A stretch of 64,000 nucleotides of DNA, taken from contig CAWBCO010000003.1 in assembly GCA_963787415.1 (NCBI GenBank), positions 124,001 through 188,000 of the forward strand, written 5' to 3'. The stretch comes from CAVUWL01 sp963787415 (GTDB taxonomy: Bacteria > Actinomycetota > Thermoleophilia > Solirubrobacterales > 70-9). A program made the position numbers and the translations under genes. Position 1 is the first letter of the stretch. Every line of letters begins with the position of its first letter. The notes under the pieces were generated by a model that saw nothing but the letters and a program-made list of their open reading frames with translations, searched no databases and was not told the DNA's origin. Below, piece by piece: positions 43,766 through 52,864 of the stretch.

Positions 43766-44470
43766 ATGCCCAACTCAAAGCGCGCCAGTGTGCTGGTGGT
43801 AGACGATCAGCCAACGGTTGTGGAGGTCGTCGGTCGCTACATGCAGCGGGCCGGCTATCAGACTCATCAGGCCGGCGACGGTCCCGAAGCTCTGCGAGTT
43901 GCCGCCCGCCACCATCCCGACCTGGTTGTGCTCGATGTGATGTTGCCCGGGATCGATGGGATCGAGGTGATGCGCCGACTGCAGGAAGGCTCTGGTGCAA
44001 GGGTCGCGGTGATCCTCCTCACCGCCCGCGGCGAGGAGTCTGACCGCCTCGTGGGTCTGCGCCACGGGGCCGATGACTACGTCGTCAAGCCGTTCTCTCC
44101 GGCTGAGCTGGTTGCTCGGGTCGATGCCGTGCTGCGCCGCCTCTCACCGCGAGTCGAGGATCAGGAACCGGCGCCGATCGTGCTCGGGGCGCTGCGGATC
44201 GAAGCGGCGAAACGAAGCGCCCACCTCGACGGTGTGGAGCTCTCGCTGACCCAGCGCGAGTTCGACCTGCTCGCCTTCTTGGCCGCGCGTCCGGGGCGCG
44301 TCTTTTCCCGAGACCAGCTGATGGAGGCGGTCTGGGATTGCCCCTTCTACACCGATACCAGCACCGTCACCGTCCACGTGCGCAGGTTGCGGGGCAAGCT
44401 CGGCGATGACCCGTCCAAGCCGCGCCTGATCGAGACCGTGTGGGGCGTCGGCTACAGGTTGCGGCCGTGA
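43766..44470 (+). CDS. OmpR/PhoB-family response regulator
   Basis: The product is 234 residues from the ATG at 43766, shortly after the DipZ stop. The receiver domain shows acidic VVDDQ, phospho-acceptor LVVLDVMLPGIDG, LLTARGEESDR (Thr) and VKPFSPAEL (Lys). The C-terminal winged helix shows SLTQREFDLLAFLAARPGRV, then TVTVHVRRLRGKLGDDP and VWGVGYRL. Its stop overlaps the start of the sensor kinase (GTGA). It may regulate dipZ or itself. Confidence 0.93.
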   Translation: MPNSKRASVLVVDDQPTVVEVVGRYMQRAGYQTHQAGDGPEALRVAARHHPDLVVLDVMLPGIDGIEVMRRLQEGSGARVAVILLTARGEESDRLVGLRHGADDYVVKPFSPAELVARVDAVLRRLSPRVEDQEPAPIVLGALRIEAAKRSAHLDGVELSLTQREFDLLAFLAARPGRVFSRDQLMEAVWDCPFYTDTSTVTVHVRRLRGKLGDDPSKPRLIETVWGVGYRLRP

Positions 44471-45318
44471 AGCGCGTCGCCCTGATCGCGATCGCGGCCT
44501 TTCTCGCTGGCGCCGCTGCGGTCACCGTCCCCGAGCGCATGGGTGCGGCTCAGATCGGGCTCGTCATCCTCGCCGCCGCAGGTGCGGCGCTGGCCGCGGC
44601 GCTGGCCGCCCGGCTCGCCGTGGAGGAGCGTTCCCGACGCCAGATCGAGGAGGCGCGCCGGGCCCTGATCGCCGCGGTCTCCCACGATCTGCGCACACCG
44701 CTTGCCTCGCTGCGGCTCCTGGTCGAGTCAATCGATGACGGGGTCGCCACCGGGGCGACCCGCGACCGCTACCTGCGCGAGACCCGCACCCACGTGGAGG
44801 TCCTGACGACGCTGATCGATGATCTCTTCGAGCTCTCCCGGATCGAGGCCGGAGACATCTCCTGGACGATGCGCCAGGTCGAGCTGGGAGAGCTGATCGG
44901 CGACACGGTGGCGGCGATGCGCACTCCGGCCGAGGTCCGCGGGGTGGCGATCAACGCCGAGCTACCCCCGCGCGAGGTGATCGCGCGGGCAAATGCCGAG
45001 AAGGTGCAGCGGGTCCTTTTCAACTTGATCCAAAACGCAGTTCGCCACACCCCCGCCGATGGCAGCGTCACGGTGCGCGCTCGCGCCGACTCCGCTGGGG
45101 TCGAAGTCGAGGTCCTCGATCAGGGTGAGGGGATAGCGGCGGGCGAGGGCGAGCGCATGTTTGAGGCGTTCCAGCGTGGCGATGCGGCTCGCGGTGAGGA
45201 CGGTGCGGGCCTTGGCCTGGCGATCTCGCGGGCGATAGTCGAGGCCCACGGTGGCCGCATCTGGTTGGAGGGAGGGGGCGAGGGGACCAGCGTGCGCTTC
45301 ACCCTGCAGGCCGGCTAG
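44467..45318 (+). CDS. sensor histidine kinase
   Basis: The product is 283 residues from the GTG at 44467. Two close hydrophobic segments (about 2-20 and 29-50) span the membrane with almost no extracytoplasmic loop. It is therefore an intramembrane-sensing type kinase. HisKA contains AAVSHDLRTPLASLRLL with the phospho-His. The HATPase has NLIQNAVRHTPADGS (N box), DQGEGIAAGEGERMFEAF and GAGLGLAISRAIVEAHGG. It partners with the overlapping response regulator. Confidence 0.92.
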   Translation: MKRVALIAIAAFLAGAAAVTVPERMGAAQIGLVILAAAGAALAAALAARLAVEERSRRQIEEARRALIAAVSHDLRTPLASLRLLVESIDDGVATGATRDRYLRETRTHVEVLTTLIDDLFELSRIEAGDISWTMRQVELGELIGDTVAAMRTPAEVRGVAINAELPPREVIARANAEKVQRVLFNLIQNAVRHTPADGSVTVRARADSAGVEVEVLDQGEGIAAGEGERMFEAFQRGDAARGEDGAGLGLAISRAIVEAHGGRIWLEGGGEGTSVRFTLQAG

Positions 45319-46460
45319 CAGCCGAGCTGGCGGGCGATCACCATCTGCTGGACCTCATCGGTACCCTCGCCGATCGTGAGGATCTTGGCGTCGCGATAAA
45401 AGCGGCAGACCGGGTACTCCTCGATGTAGCCGTAGCCGCCGTGGATCTGCACCGCCTCCTCGGTTGCCCGGACCGCGAGCCGGCCGGTGATCAGCTTCGC
45501 CTGGGCCGCGGTGAGGGTGAAGGAGCGCCCGGCGTCCTTCTCCAAGGCCGCGCGCCAGGTCAGCAGGCGGGCGGCCTCGATCTGGGCCGAGAGGTCGGCG
45601 ATCTTTGCCTGGATCGACTGGAACTTGGAGATCGCCTGGCCGAAGGCGCGGCGCTCCTTCGCATAGGAGATCGCCTCATCGAGGGCGCCCTGGGCGAGCC
45701 CGACGGCCATCGCCGCCACCCCGATTCGGCCCCCGTCAAGGATCTGGAGGAAGTTCTTGAAGCCCTCACCGCGGCGGCCGAGCAGACTCGATTCCTCCAC
45801 CTTGCAGTCCTCAAAGCTGAGCGGCCGGGTGTCGGAGGCATTCCATCCCATCTTCCGATAGGGCTCGCCCACCGCATAGCCCGGCGTCCCGGTGGGGATG
45901 ATCAGGTTGGAGATCTCCTTGCCTGCGTTGGTCTCGCCGGTAACCGCGGTGATCGAGACGCATCCCGAGATGTCGGTGCCCGCGTTGGTTATGAACTGCT
46001 TCGCGCCGTTGACGGTCCACTCGCCGTCGGCCAGGGTTGCGCTCGTCCTCAGGTTGCCCGCGTCTGAGCCCGCCTCGGGCTCGGTCAGCCCGAAGGAGGC
46101 TAGGCGCCGCCCGCTGCAAAGCTGCGGCAGCCAATCGCCTTTTTGCTCCTCGCTTCCCCAGAGGTAGATCGGCATCGTTCCCAGTGAGGTGTGGGCGGCC
46201 ATCGTGATGCAGACTGAGGAATCGACACGGCCCAGCTCTTCAACCGCGATGACATAGGAGAGGGTGTCAGCGCCGCCGCCGCCGAACTCAAGCGGAAACG
46301 GAATCCCCATCAATCCCAGCTCGCCCATCTGGGCGATCAGGGCGTAGGGGAAGGACTTGGTCCGATCGAGCTCGCCCGCCACCGGTGCGACCTCTTGGCG
46401 GGCGAAGTCACGGACCGTTTCGCGCAGCAGGTGCTGCTCGTCTGAGAGCTCGAGGTTCAC
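45315..46460 (-). CDS. acyl-CoA dehydrogenase
   Basis: The product is 381 residues. Acyl-CoA_dh N, M and C domains are all present: FGLTEPEAGSDAGNLRTSA (FAD/acyl site), GVAAMAVGLAQGALDEA and RAFGQAISKFQSIQAKIADL. The C-terminal segment GYGYIEEYPVCRFYRDAKI precedes IGEGTDEVQ, whose Glu corresponds to the catalytic base of medium- and short-chain enzymes. It feeds electrons to the ETF encoded at 55-57 kb. The gene is convergent with the kinase and overlaps it by four bases. A short- or branched-chain substrate is probable but not determinable. Confidence 0.92.
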   Translation of the reverse strand: MNLELSDEQHLLRETVRDFARQEVAPVAGELDRTKSFPYALIAQMGELGLMGIPFPLEFGGGGADTLSYVIAVEELGRVDSSVCITMAAHTSLGTMPIYLWGSEEQKGDWLPQLCSGRRLASFGLTEPEAGSDAGNLRTSATLADGEWTVNGAKQFITNAGTDISGCVSITAVTGETNAGKEISNLIIPTGTPGYAVGEPYRKMGWNASDTRPLSFEDCKVEESSLLGRRGEGFKNFLQILDGGRIGVAAMAVGLAQGALDEAISYAKERRAFGQAISKFQSIQAKIADLSAQIEAARLLTWRAALEKDAGRSFTLTAAQAKLITGRLAVRATEEAVQIHGGYGYIEEYPVCRFYRDAKILTIGEGTDEVQQMVIARQLGC

Positions 46461-46531
46461 CGCTTGAGCCTATGCTCTCCTCCGTCTTCGGGGTGCCGGC
46501 GGAGCCACGGCCGAGCGGATCTGGGGTGAGG

Positions 46532-47968
46532 CTAGAGCTGAAGGCTCTTGACCTGAAGCAGCTCCTCGATCCCATAGCGACCGTTCTCGCGGCCGTGTCC
46601 TGATTGTCCGTAGCCGCCAAACGGCGCCAGCAGGTTGTAGGCGCCTCCGTTGATCTCGATCTGCCCGGTCCGGATCCGCCTGGCGATCGCGATCGCGTGC
46701 TCCTGGCTTGCCGACCAGACTCCCCCGGCAAGTCCGTAGACGGTGTCATTGGCGATCCGCACCGCGTCATCCTCGTCCTCATAGGGCTGAATCACCAGCA
46801 CCGGGCCGAAGATCTCCTCCTGGGCGATCGTCATCTCCGGGGTCACCTCAGAGAAGACGGTGGGCCGCACGAAGTAGCCGCGGTCAAGACCCTGGGGCGC
46901 CTTGGCGCCGCCGGTGAGGAGCTTTGCGCCCTCGGCCTCGCCCTTCTCGATGTAGCCACGAACGCGCTCGCGCTGCAGCTCAGAGACGAGCGGGCCCAGG
47001 CGCGTGGACTCCTCGAAGGGGTCACCGGGGGTGAAGGCCTCCGCGGCGGCGACCGCGAGCGGCTCGACCTCCGCCAGCCTCTTGCGCGGTACCAGCATCC
47101 GGGTCAGGGCGCTGCAGGTCTGCCCGGAGTTGAGGAAGCACTTGGCGACCCCGTCGGGAACCGCCAGCTCGAAGTCGGCGTCTTCCAAGAGCAGGTTGGG
47201 GGACTTGCCGCCCAGCTCCATCGCAACCGGCTTGACCGTGGCCGAGGCGAGCTCGCTGACCCGCCTTCCCGCCCGCGTCGATCCGGTGAAGGAGACCATG
47301 TCAACGCCGGGATGTGCGGCGATCGCCTCGCCGACCACCGGGCCGGTTCCGGTGATCAGGTTGAAGACGCCTGCGGGCAGGCCAACGCTCTCGATCACCT
47401 CGGCCAGAATGAAGGCGTTAAGCGGTACCACCTCACTTGGCTTGAGGACGACCGCGGCGCCGGCCGCCAGCGCCGGTGCGACCTTGGCGGCGATCTGGTT
47501 GAGCGGGTAGTTCCAGGGGGTGATCGCCCCCAGCACGCCAACCGGCTCGCGCAGCACCCGGGAGTTTCCGATCTCCTCCTCCCAAACAATTTCCTCGATC
47601 AATTGGGGCATCGCCGCAAACTGGCCGATCGGCAACCCCGCCTGGATCATCTGGCTGAGCTTGATCGGCATCCCCAGCTCGGCGGCGATCGTCGCCGCGA
47701 TCTCCTCGCTGCGCTCGCCGAGCCCGGCGGCGATCGCAGCGAGGCTCTCGGCCCGCTCCTTGCGCGGGGTCTGAGACCAGATCTCAAAGCCCTCACGGGC
47801 CGCGCCAACGGCGCGGTCGGCATCTGCGGCGGTGCCCGCCGGGATCGTGCCGAGCACTTCCTCGGTGGTGGAATTGAGCACCTCGATCGTCTCTGAGCCG
47901 CTCGATCCGACCCACTCGCCCCCGATGTAGACCTTGTCGCGGACCTGTAGCTCTGCGGTCGTTGCCAT
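46532..47968 (-). CDS. NAD(P)-dependent aldehyde dehydrogenase
   Basis: The product is 478 residues. Landmarks are ITPWNYPLNQIAAKVAPALA, the cofactor loop FTGSTRAGRRVSELA, general-base MELGGKSPNLLLEDAD, nucleophile NSGQTCSALTRMLVPR and C-terminal PFGGYGQSGHGRENG. The enzyme oxidises an aldehyde to its acid. No CoA-acylating features are present. A GGAGG-type site lies upstream of the ATG. It follows the acyl-CoA dehydrogenase on the same strand by about 70 bases, suggesting an operon for short-chain acid or aldehyde use. Confidence 0.93.
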   Translation of the reverse strand: MATTAELQVRDKVYIGGEWVGSSGSETIEVLNSTTEEVLGTIPAGTAADADRAVGAAREGFEIWSQTPRKERAESLAAIAAGLGERSEEIAATIAAELGMPIKLSQMIQAGLPIGQFAAMPQLIEEIVWEEEIGNSRVLREPVGVLGAITPWNYPLNQIAAKVAPALAAGAAVVLKPSEVVPLNAFILAEVIESVGLPAGVFNLITGTGPVVGEAIAAHPGVDMVSFTGSTRAGRRVSELASATVKPVAMELGGKSPNLLLEDADFELAVPDGVAKCFLNSGQTCSALTRMLVPRKRLAEVEPLAVAAAEAFTPGDPFEESTRLGPLVSELQRERVRGYIEKGEAEGAKLLTGGAKAPQGLDRGYFVRPTVFSEVTPEMTIAQEEIFGPVLVIQPYEDEDDAVRIANDTVYGLAGGVWSASQEHAIAIARRIRTGQIEINGGAYNLLAPFGGYGQSGHGRENGRYGIEELLQVKSLQL

Positions 47969-48028
47969 TGGTACCTACCTCCTGGTGTGAGTTGCGCGGG
48001 CGTGCGGCTTGGGGTCCAAAGCTAGCGC

Positions 48029-48526
48029 TCAGACGGCCGCGGCGTGGGGAGCCGGCTCCTGCACCCCCGGCCCCGGCAGCGCCCTTGCCTCCCGTGCGTG
48101 CAGCACCTTCTCACAGCTTTCACAGATTCCGCGGTCGCTGACCCGGCCGCCACAGTCCTTGTGGATGATCAGCATCGGGGGTCCCTGGGGCCCCGGTGAG
48201 TGCCGGTCTCCCCAACCGATCAAAGCGATCAGCGCCGGCCACAGGTCAAGGCCCTTCTCGGTGAGGAAATACTCAAAACGAGGCGGAGCGCTCTGGTAGG
48301 GGCGGCGCTCCAGAATATCCTCCTCGACGAGGCGCCCAAGGCGCGTCGCCAGCACGTTGCGGGCCACTCCCAATGAGCGTTGCAGCTGATCGAAGCGGCG
48401 CTCACCGTTCATCACGTCGCGGACGATCAGCAGCGTCCAGCGCTCGCCAATTACCTCCAGCGACTTGGCGATCGAGCAGACCTGGCCGGGGTAGTCGTGG
48501 CGAAGCACTCTGTGATCTTTGCACAT
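48029..48526 (-). CDS. HxlR-family regulator with C-terminal zinc-ribbon-like tail
   Basis: The product is 165 residues. DYPGQVCSIAKSLEVIGERW starts the HxlR winged helix (WTLLIVRDVMNGERRFDQLQ, then ATRLGRLVEEDILER, then FEYFLTEKGLDLWP). The tail has DCGG and CESCEKVL, a potential four-Cys metal or redox site. A perfect inverted repeat lies just upstream. It is divergent from a thioesterase gene and lies upstream of, and on the same strand as, the aldehyde and acyl-CoA dehydrogenases. The frameshifted paralogue at 33311 has the same architecture. Confidence 0.92.
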   Translation of the reverse strand: MCKDHRVLRHDYPGQVCSIAKSLEVIGERWTLLIVRDVMNGERRFDQLQRSLGVARNVLATRLGRLVEEDILERRPYQSAPPRFEYFLTEKGLDLWPALIALIGWGDRHSPGPQGPPMLIIHKDCGGRVSDRGICESCEKVLHAREARALPGPGVQEPAPHAAAV

Positions 48527-48535
48527 CGGGTTGCA

Positions 48536-48582
48536 TCAAGCAACTCACTGCGCTACGGTTTCGCTAGTCCCAAGTTGCTTGA
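48536..48582. promoter_or_regulatory. operator-like perfect inverted repeat
   Basis: TCAAGCAACT (48536-48545) and AGTTGCTTGA (48573-48582) are perfect complements separated by 27 bases. They start 10 bases upstream of the HxlR start codon, in the divergent region before the thioesterase gene. The spacing is suited to two HxlR dimer half-sites. An HxlR operator is inferred. Confidence 0.62.
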
Positions 48583-48768
48583 CGAAACCCTGGGCATAGA
48601 GCCGATCGGAGGCGCCGCAATGAGGCTGATTCCAACTCGCAAGCATTACCGACCGAGGTCCGCCCGGATCTCGATAAACCAGGATGAGATAACCGCCGAT
48701 CTGCACTATCCATCCGCTCGCAATCCGAAGCTAAAGAGCGCCGCCCTGGGCAGCCGCGGGGCGCCACG

Positions 48769-49311
48769 GTGAGCGCCGGCGCGGTGGCCAGCGCAGAGGC
48801 CTTTGCCGCCAGCCAGCCGCATACAAGCCGCGAGCGGACCCTGATCTGGCAGGACCCGAGCGCGAGCGCAGCGCTCGGCGCCTCGATGGCGGGTCTGGAC
48901 TACATGCGGGCGCTCGCCGCCGGGGAGGTGCCGCCGCCGCCGATCGCGGTGCTGATGAAGATGGCGCCGATCGAGCTTGAGGAGGGCCGGGTGGTGTTTG
49001 AAGGCCATCCGGGTGAGGAGCACTACAACCCGATCGGCGTCGTTCACGGGGGCTACGCGGCGACCCTGCTTGACTCCGCACTGGGCTGTGCGGTGCACAC
49101 CACGCTGGCGGCCGGGGTCGGCTACACCTCACTTGGCCTGGAGGCCAAGTTCGTGCGCCCGATCAGCACCGACACCGGTCGCGTCCTTTGCGCTGCCGAG
49201 GTCCTTTACCGGGGCCGGCGCCAGGCCACGGCGGAGGCGACCCTGAGGGTGGCAGATACGGGCAAGCTCCTCGCCCACGGAACCTCGACCTGCATGATCC
49301 TCGGCGGCTGA
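48769..49311 (+). CDS. PaaI-like hotdog-fold thioesterase
   Basis: The product is 180 residues from the GTG at 48769. The hotdog helix and active-site region EEHYNPIGVVHGGYAATLLDSALG match PaaI/YigI thioesterases (HGG then Asp). LEAKFVRPISTDTGRVLC and ATAEATLRVADTGKLLAHG complete the fold. The N-terminal 40 residues are a family-variable extension. It hydrolyses acyl-CoA thioesters. It is probably controlled by the divergent HxlR protein. Confidence 0.9.
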   Translation: MSAGAVASAEAFAASQPHTSRERTLIWQDPSASAALGASMAGLDYMRALAAGEVPPPPIAVLMKMAPIELEEGRVVFEGHPGEEHYNPIGVVHGGYAATLLDSALGCAVHTTLAAGVGYTSLGLEAKFVRPISTDTGRVLCAAEVLYRGRRQATAEATLRVADTGKLLAHGTSTCMILGG

Positions 49312-49317
49312 ACCTTG

Positions 49318-50754
49318 CTAGGAGCCGAGCTGGCGGCAGAGCTCGACCAAGAGCCTGACCCCGAAGCCGCTTGCATCCGAACCGGTGTACTCGCGACCGA
49401 CATCCCAGGCGGTGCCGGCGATATCGAGGTGGGCCCAGGGGCGCCCGTCGACGAACTCCTCAAGGAAGGAGCCGGCATAGATCGTCCCCGCCTTGCGCTT
49501 GGCCGAGACGTTGGTGAGGTCGGCGACGGTACCCTTGATCAGCTCCTTGTACTCGGGGTGAAGGGGCAGCCGCCAGGTCAGCTCGCCGGTCGCCTCACCC
49601 GCGGCCCGGACGCTCTCGGCGAGCTCGTCATCGTTGGAGATCACCGCCGCATAGGTCGACCCCAAGGCGACCAAGACGGCGCCGGTCAGGGTCGCCAGGT
49701 CGACGATTCTCTCCGCGCCCAGCTCGACCGCATAGGCGAGCGCGTCGGCGAGGATCAGGCGGCCCTCAGCGTCGGTGTTATTGACCTCGACCGTCTTGCC
49801 GTTGTACTGGGTGATCACATCGCCCGGTTTGATCGCCGTTCCGGAGGGCATGTTCTCGGTCGCCGGGACGAGCGCAACCAGATTGACCGCCAGCCCCAGC
49901 TCGGCGATCGCCCCGACGGCCTCGATCACCGCGGCGGCTGCCGACATGTCCATCTTCATCTCGTGCATGCCGGCGGAGGGCTTGATCGAGATCCCGCCCG
50001 TATCGAAGGTGACTCCCTTGCCGACCAGCCCCAGGGTGGGACCGGATCCGTTGCCCGCGTAGCGCAAGACGATCAGCTTTGGCTCCTGCGGCCCGCCCTG
50101 GCTGACCGCGACCAGCCCACCCATCCCCTTGGCGAGGATCTGCTCGCGGTCGAGGACCTCGATCGAAAGCGCCTCATCGGCGGCGGCGATCTGCGCCGCC
50201 CGCTCGGCCAGGTAGCTCGGGGTGGCGACGTTGGCGGGCAGGCTCTGCAGGTCGCGAGCTCGGTTTTGGGCAGCGGCGCAGATGCCGGCCGCCTCGGCCG
50301 CCGGCGTGAGCGCGGCCGGTCCGAGCAGGATCAGCGAGTCAAGGGTGGCGGCAGGGGTCTTCTCGGGGTCCTTGCTGAGGAAGCGCTCGAAGCGGTAGCT
50401 GCCCAAAATCGTGCCGGTGATCAGGCCCTCGGCGAGCGCCTCGGGCTCGGCAGAGCCCGGCAGCACCCAGGCAAGCGAGGAGAGCTCGAGCCGCCTCGCC
50501 TCGCGCGCCGCCAGCGCGGCGCCCACCCGGGCTCGCTCGGCGCTGATTTCAGCGCGCTTGCCGAGCCCGAGGACCGCGACCCGCGGACCCGCGGCCGGGT
50601 AGAGCAGGGCGAGCGCTTTGAACTCGCCCTTGGCGTCGGCCGCGCCGGGCGCGGCGGCGATCTCAGCAGGCAGCGGCTCGCCCTCATAGAGCCCGAGCAC
50701 GACGATCTCGGCCACGACCTCAGAGATCTCATCCTGGCGCACCTCGATCCTCAT
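49318..50754 (-). CDS. pepA: leucyl aminopeptidase (M17)
   Basis: The product is 478 residues. The N-terminal macro-like domain precedes an M17 catalytic domain with GKGVTFDTGGISIKPSAGMHEMKMDMSAA (given by its ends) and the diagnostic NTDAEGRLILADAL. LATLTGAVLVALG and LPLHPEYKELIKG follow. The two-metal ligands (Lys, Asp, Glu) are in these motifs. It is a cytosolic hexameric exopeptidase. It is convergent with the thioesterase, and the stops are only a few bases apart. Confidence 0.94.
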   Translation of the reverse strand: MRIEVRQDEISEVVAEIVVLGLYEGEPLPAEIAAAPGAADAKGEFKALALLYPAAGPRVAVLGLGKRAEISAERARVGAALAAREARRLELSSLAWVLPGSAEPEALAEGLITGTILGSYRFERFLSKDPEKTPAATLDSLILLGPAALTPAAEAAGICAAAQNRARDLQSLPANVATPSYLAERAAQIAAADEALSIEVLDREQILAKGMGGLVAVSQGGPQEPKLIVLRYAGNGSGPTLGLVGKGVTFDTGGISIKPSAGMHEMKMDMSAAAAVIEAVGAIAELGLAVNLVALVPATENMPSGTAIKPGDVITQYNGKTVEVNNTDAEGRLILADALAYAVELGAERIVDLATLTGAVLVALGSTYAAVISNDDELAESVRAAGEATGELTWRLPLHPEYKELIKGTVADLTNVSAKRKAGTIYAGSFLEEFVDGRPWAHLDIAGTAWDVGREYTGSDASGFGVRLLVELCRQLGS

Positions 50755-50870
50755 CGTCGGCGAGTCTATGCGCTCACCCGCAGGTGGCGCCCGGCTGGCG
50801 CTATCGTCCGGATTCGGGGCGCTTACCCCCGCACTTCAAGCTCACAACCTCCAAGAGAGAAAGGCAGTAG

Positions 50871-52058
50871 ATGCCCCCCACAGTGATCCTCGGAACCGCC
50901 CGCACCCCGTTTGGGAAGATGGGCGGCAGCCTCGCTTCCGTTGGCGCAACCGACCTCGGCGGGCGCGTGATCGGGGCAGCCCTGGAGCGCGCCGGCGTCG
51001 ATCCCGATCGGGTCGATCAGGTCATCTTCGGCCAGGTTCTGCAGGCCGGCCAGGGCCAGATTCCCTCGCGCCAAGCCCAGATCAAGGGTGGCGTCCCGAA
51101 GGAGGTCCCCTCCGAAACGATCAACAAGGTCTGCGCCTCGGGGATGCGCACGATCGGGATCGCCGACCTCTCGATCCGCGCCGGTGAGAGCGAGGTCGTG
51201 GTCGGCGGTGGCATGGAGTCGATGAGTCAGGCGCCCTACCTACTGCCCGGGGCCCGCTTTGGCTTTCGGATGGGCGACGTCTCTGCGATCGATGCGATGA
51301 CCCACGACGGGCTGACCAACCCGTTCACCGAAAAGCAGATGATCAACGAGGCCAGCGATGTTTCAAACGAGCTCGAGATCAGCCGTGTCGATATGGACCG
51401 CTTCGCCGAGCGCTCCCACCGCCTCGCCGCCGAGGCCACAGATGGCGGCCGACTCGCCGAGGAGATAGTCGCCGTCGCGGTGAAGTCGCGAAAGGGCGAG
51501 AGCACGGTCGAGGTCGATGAGGCGATTCGTCCCGAGACCAACCTTGAGACGCTGGCCAAGCTGCGGCCGGTCGGCGGCGAGGACGCGACCCACACCGCCG
51601 GCAACTCCCCGGGGGTAAACGATGGCGCCGGCGCCGTGGTCGTCGCTTCGGCGGAGTGGGCCGAGCGCGAGGGGCACACCCCGCTTGCCCGGGTCCTCTC
51701 CTACGGCACCGTCGCCGATGATTTCCCCTATCTGGCGAGGACACCGGCAAAAGCCGCCAAGCAGGCCCTGGAGAAGATCGGCAAGGGCCCCGAGGAGGTC
51801 GATCTTTGGGAGATCAACGAGGCCTTCGCCTCGGTCGCGATCAATTCGGTGCGGATGCTGGGGATCGATGAAGAGCTGGTCAACGTCAATGGCGGCGCGA
51901 TCGCCCTCGGCCATCCGATCGGGGCCTCGGGTGCGCGCATTGTCGGCGCCTTGGTCCACGAGCTCGGGCGCCGAGGCGGCGGCCTTGGGGTCGCAGCGAT
52001 CTGCTCAGGCGGCGGCCAGGGCGACGCGATCGTGATCGAGGTCAACGGCTCGGTTTGA
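50871..52058 (+). CDS. acetyl-CoA C-acyltransferase (thiolase)
   Basis: The product is 395 residues. The nucleophilic Cys88 lies in INKVCASGMRTIG. GGMESMSQAPYLLPGARFGF, a His in NGGAIALGHPIGASGAR and the second Cys in AICSGGGQGDAI complete the active site. It belongs to the biosynthetic/degradative acetoacetyl-CoA thiolase type. The stop overlaps the next start (TTGA), and a mutase operon follows. It probably acts in short- or branched-chain acyl-CoA metabolism. Confidence 0.94.
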   Translation: MPPTVILGTARTPFGKMGGSLASVGATDLGGRVIGAALERAGVDPDRVDQVIFGQVLQAGQGQIPSRQAQIKGGVPKEVPSETINKVCASGMRTIGIADLSIRAGESEVVVGGGMESMSQAPYLLPGARFGFRMGDVSAIDAMTHDGLTNPFTEKQMINEASDVSNELEISRVDMDRFAERSHRLAAEATDGGRLAEEIVAVAVKSRKGESTVEVDEAIRPETNLETLAKLRPVGGEDATHTAGNSPGVNDGAGAVVVASAEWAEREGHTPLARVLSYGTVADDFPYLARTPAKAAKQALEKIGKGPEEVDLWEINEAFASVAINSVRMLGIDEELVNVNGGAIALGHPIGASGARIVGALVHELGRRGGGLGVAAICSGGGQGDAIVIEVNGSV

Positions 52059-52855
52059 GCCGCGCCGCCGCCTTTTTTGACCTCGACAAGACCCTGATGG
52101 CGGGGTCGAGCGGGATGCAGTTCGCCCGCGTCGCCACGCGGCGGGGGATCGTCGGCCGAGGTCAGCTTCTGCGCTGGGGCTTGGAGCACCTGCGCTACCG
52201 GCTGCGGGGGACCACCGATGCGCGCACCGCCGAGGTCCTGCGCACCGCCCGGGAGCTGATCACCGGGCTCCCGGTGAAGACGATAGATCGAATGAGCCCG
52301 GAGGTGATGGCGGCGATCTTGCCGCGCCTTTACCCGCAGATGCTCAAGCAGGTCCACGCCCATCAGGATGCAGGCCGCGCCACCGTCATCCTCAGCGCCG
52401 CCGGTAGCGGGGTGGTTGAGCTGCTCGCTCAGGTGCTCGGAATGGAGGCCGGAATCGGCACCCGCTATCAGGTCGATGCCGATGGCAACTTCACCGGGCG
52501 CTTCGAGGGCCCCTTCGTCTACGGCCAGGGCAAGGTTGAGGCGATGGAGGCCTTTGCCGCCGAGCACGAGATCGATCTGGGCGCCTCCTACGCCTACTCA
52601 GACTCGCTCTCGGATCTGCCGATGTTGGGCGCGGTCGGCCATCCGGTCACCGTCAACCCCGATCCCGCCCTGGCCGAGATCGCCAAGCGTGAAGGCTGGC
52701 AAACGATGCGATTTGAGCGACTCGGCCGCCGACTTGTGGCCCTCGCAATCACCTTGGCGGCCACCGTCGCCGGACTCGGCGGCTCGCGCATCGCGGCGCG
52801 GCGAAAGACCGCCCCCCGGCGCCCTGGCATCCGTCGCACAGCGCGTCGCATCTAG
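52055..52855 (+). CDS. HAD-IB family phosphatase-like protein
   Basis: The product is 266 residues from a TTG overlapping the thiolase stop. The HAD nucleophile motif is AFFDLDKTLMAGSSGMQF. Motif II is VILSAAGSGVVELLA, and motif III/IV is AYSDSLSDLPML. A helical cap lies between them. The C-terminus has a hydrophobic segment (LVALAITLAATVAGLGG) and a basic tail, so it may be membrane-anchored, like HAD-IB proteins near lipid genes. The substrate is unknown. Confidence 0.88.
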   Translation: MSRAAAFFDLDKTLMAGSSGMQFARVATRRGIVGRGQLLRWGLEHLRYRLRGTTDARTAEVLRTARELITGLPVKTIDRMSPEVMAAILPRLYPQMLKQVHAHQDAGRATVILSAAGSGVVELLAQVLGMEAGIGTRYQVDADGNFTGRFEGPFVYGQGKVEAMEAFAAEHEIDLGASYAYSDSLSDLPMLGAVGHPVTVNPDPALAEIAKREGWQTMRFERLGRRLVALAITLAATVAGLGGSRIAARRKTAPRRPGIRRTARRI

Positions 52856-52864
52856 ACTTTCGCG

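Noticed and set aside
46604..47896. Plus-strand open frame of 430 codons
   Set aside because: It is a shadow of the aldehyde dehydrogenase gene on the minus strand, whose catalytic Cys and Glu motifs are clear.
49315..50886. Plus-strand open frame of 523 codons
   Set aside because: It is antisense to pepA, which has all M17 motifs. The plus-strand translation is low-complexity Gly/Asp/Arg with no recognisable family.
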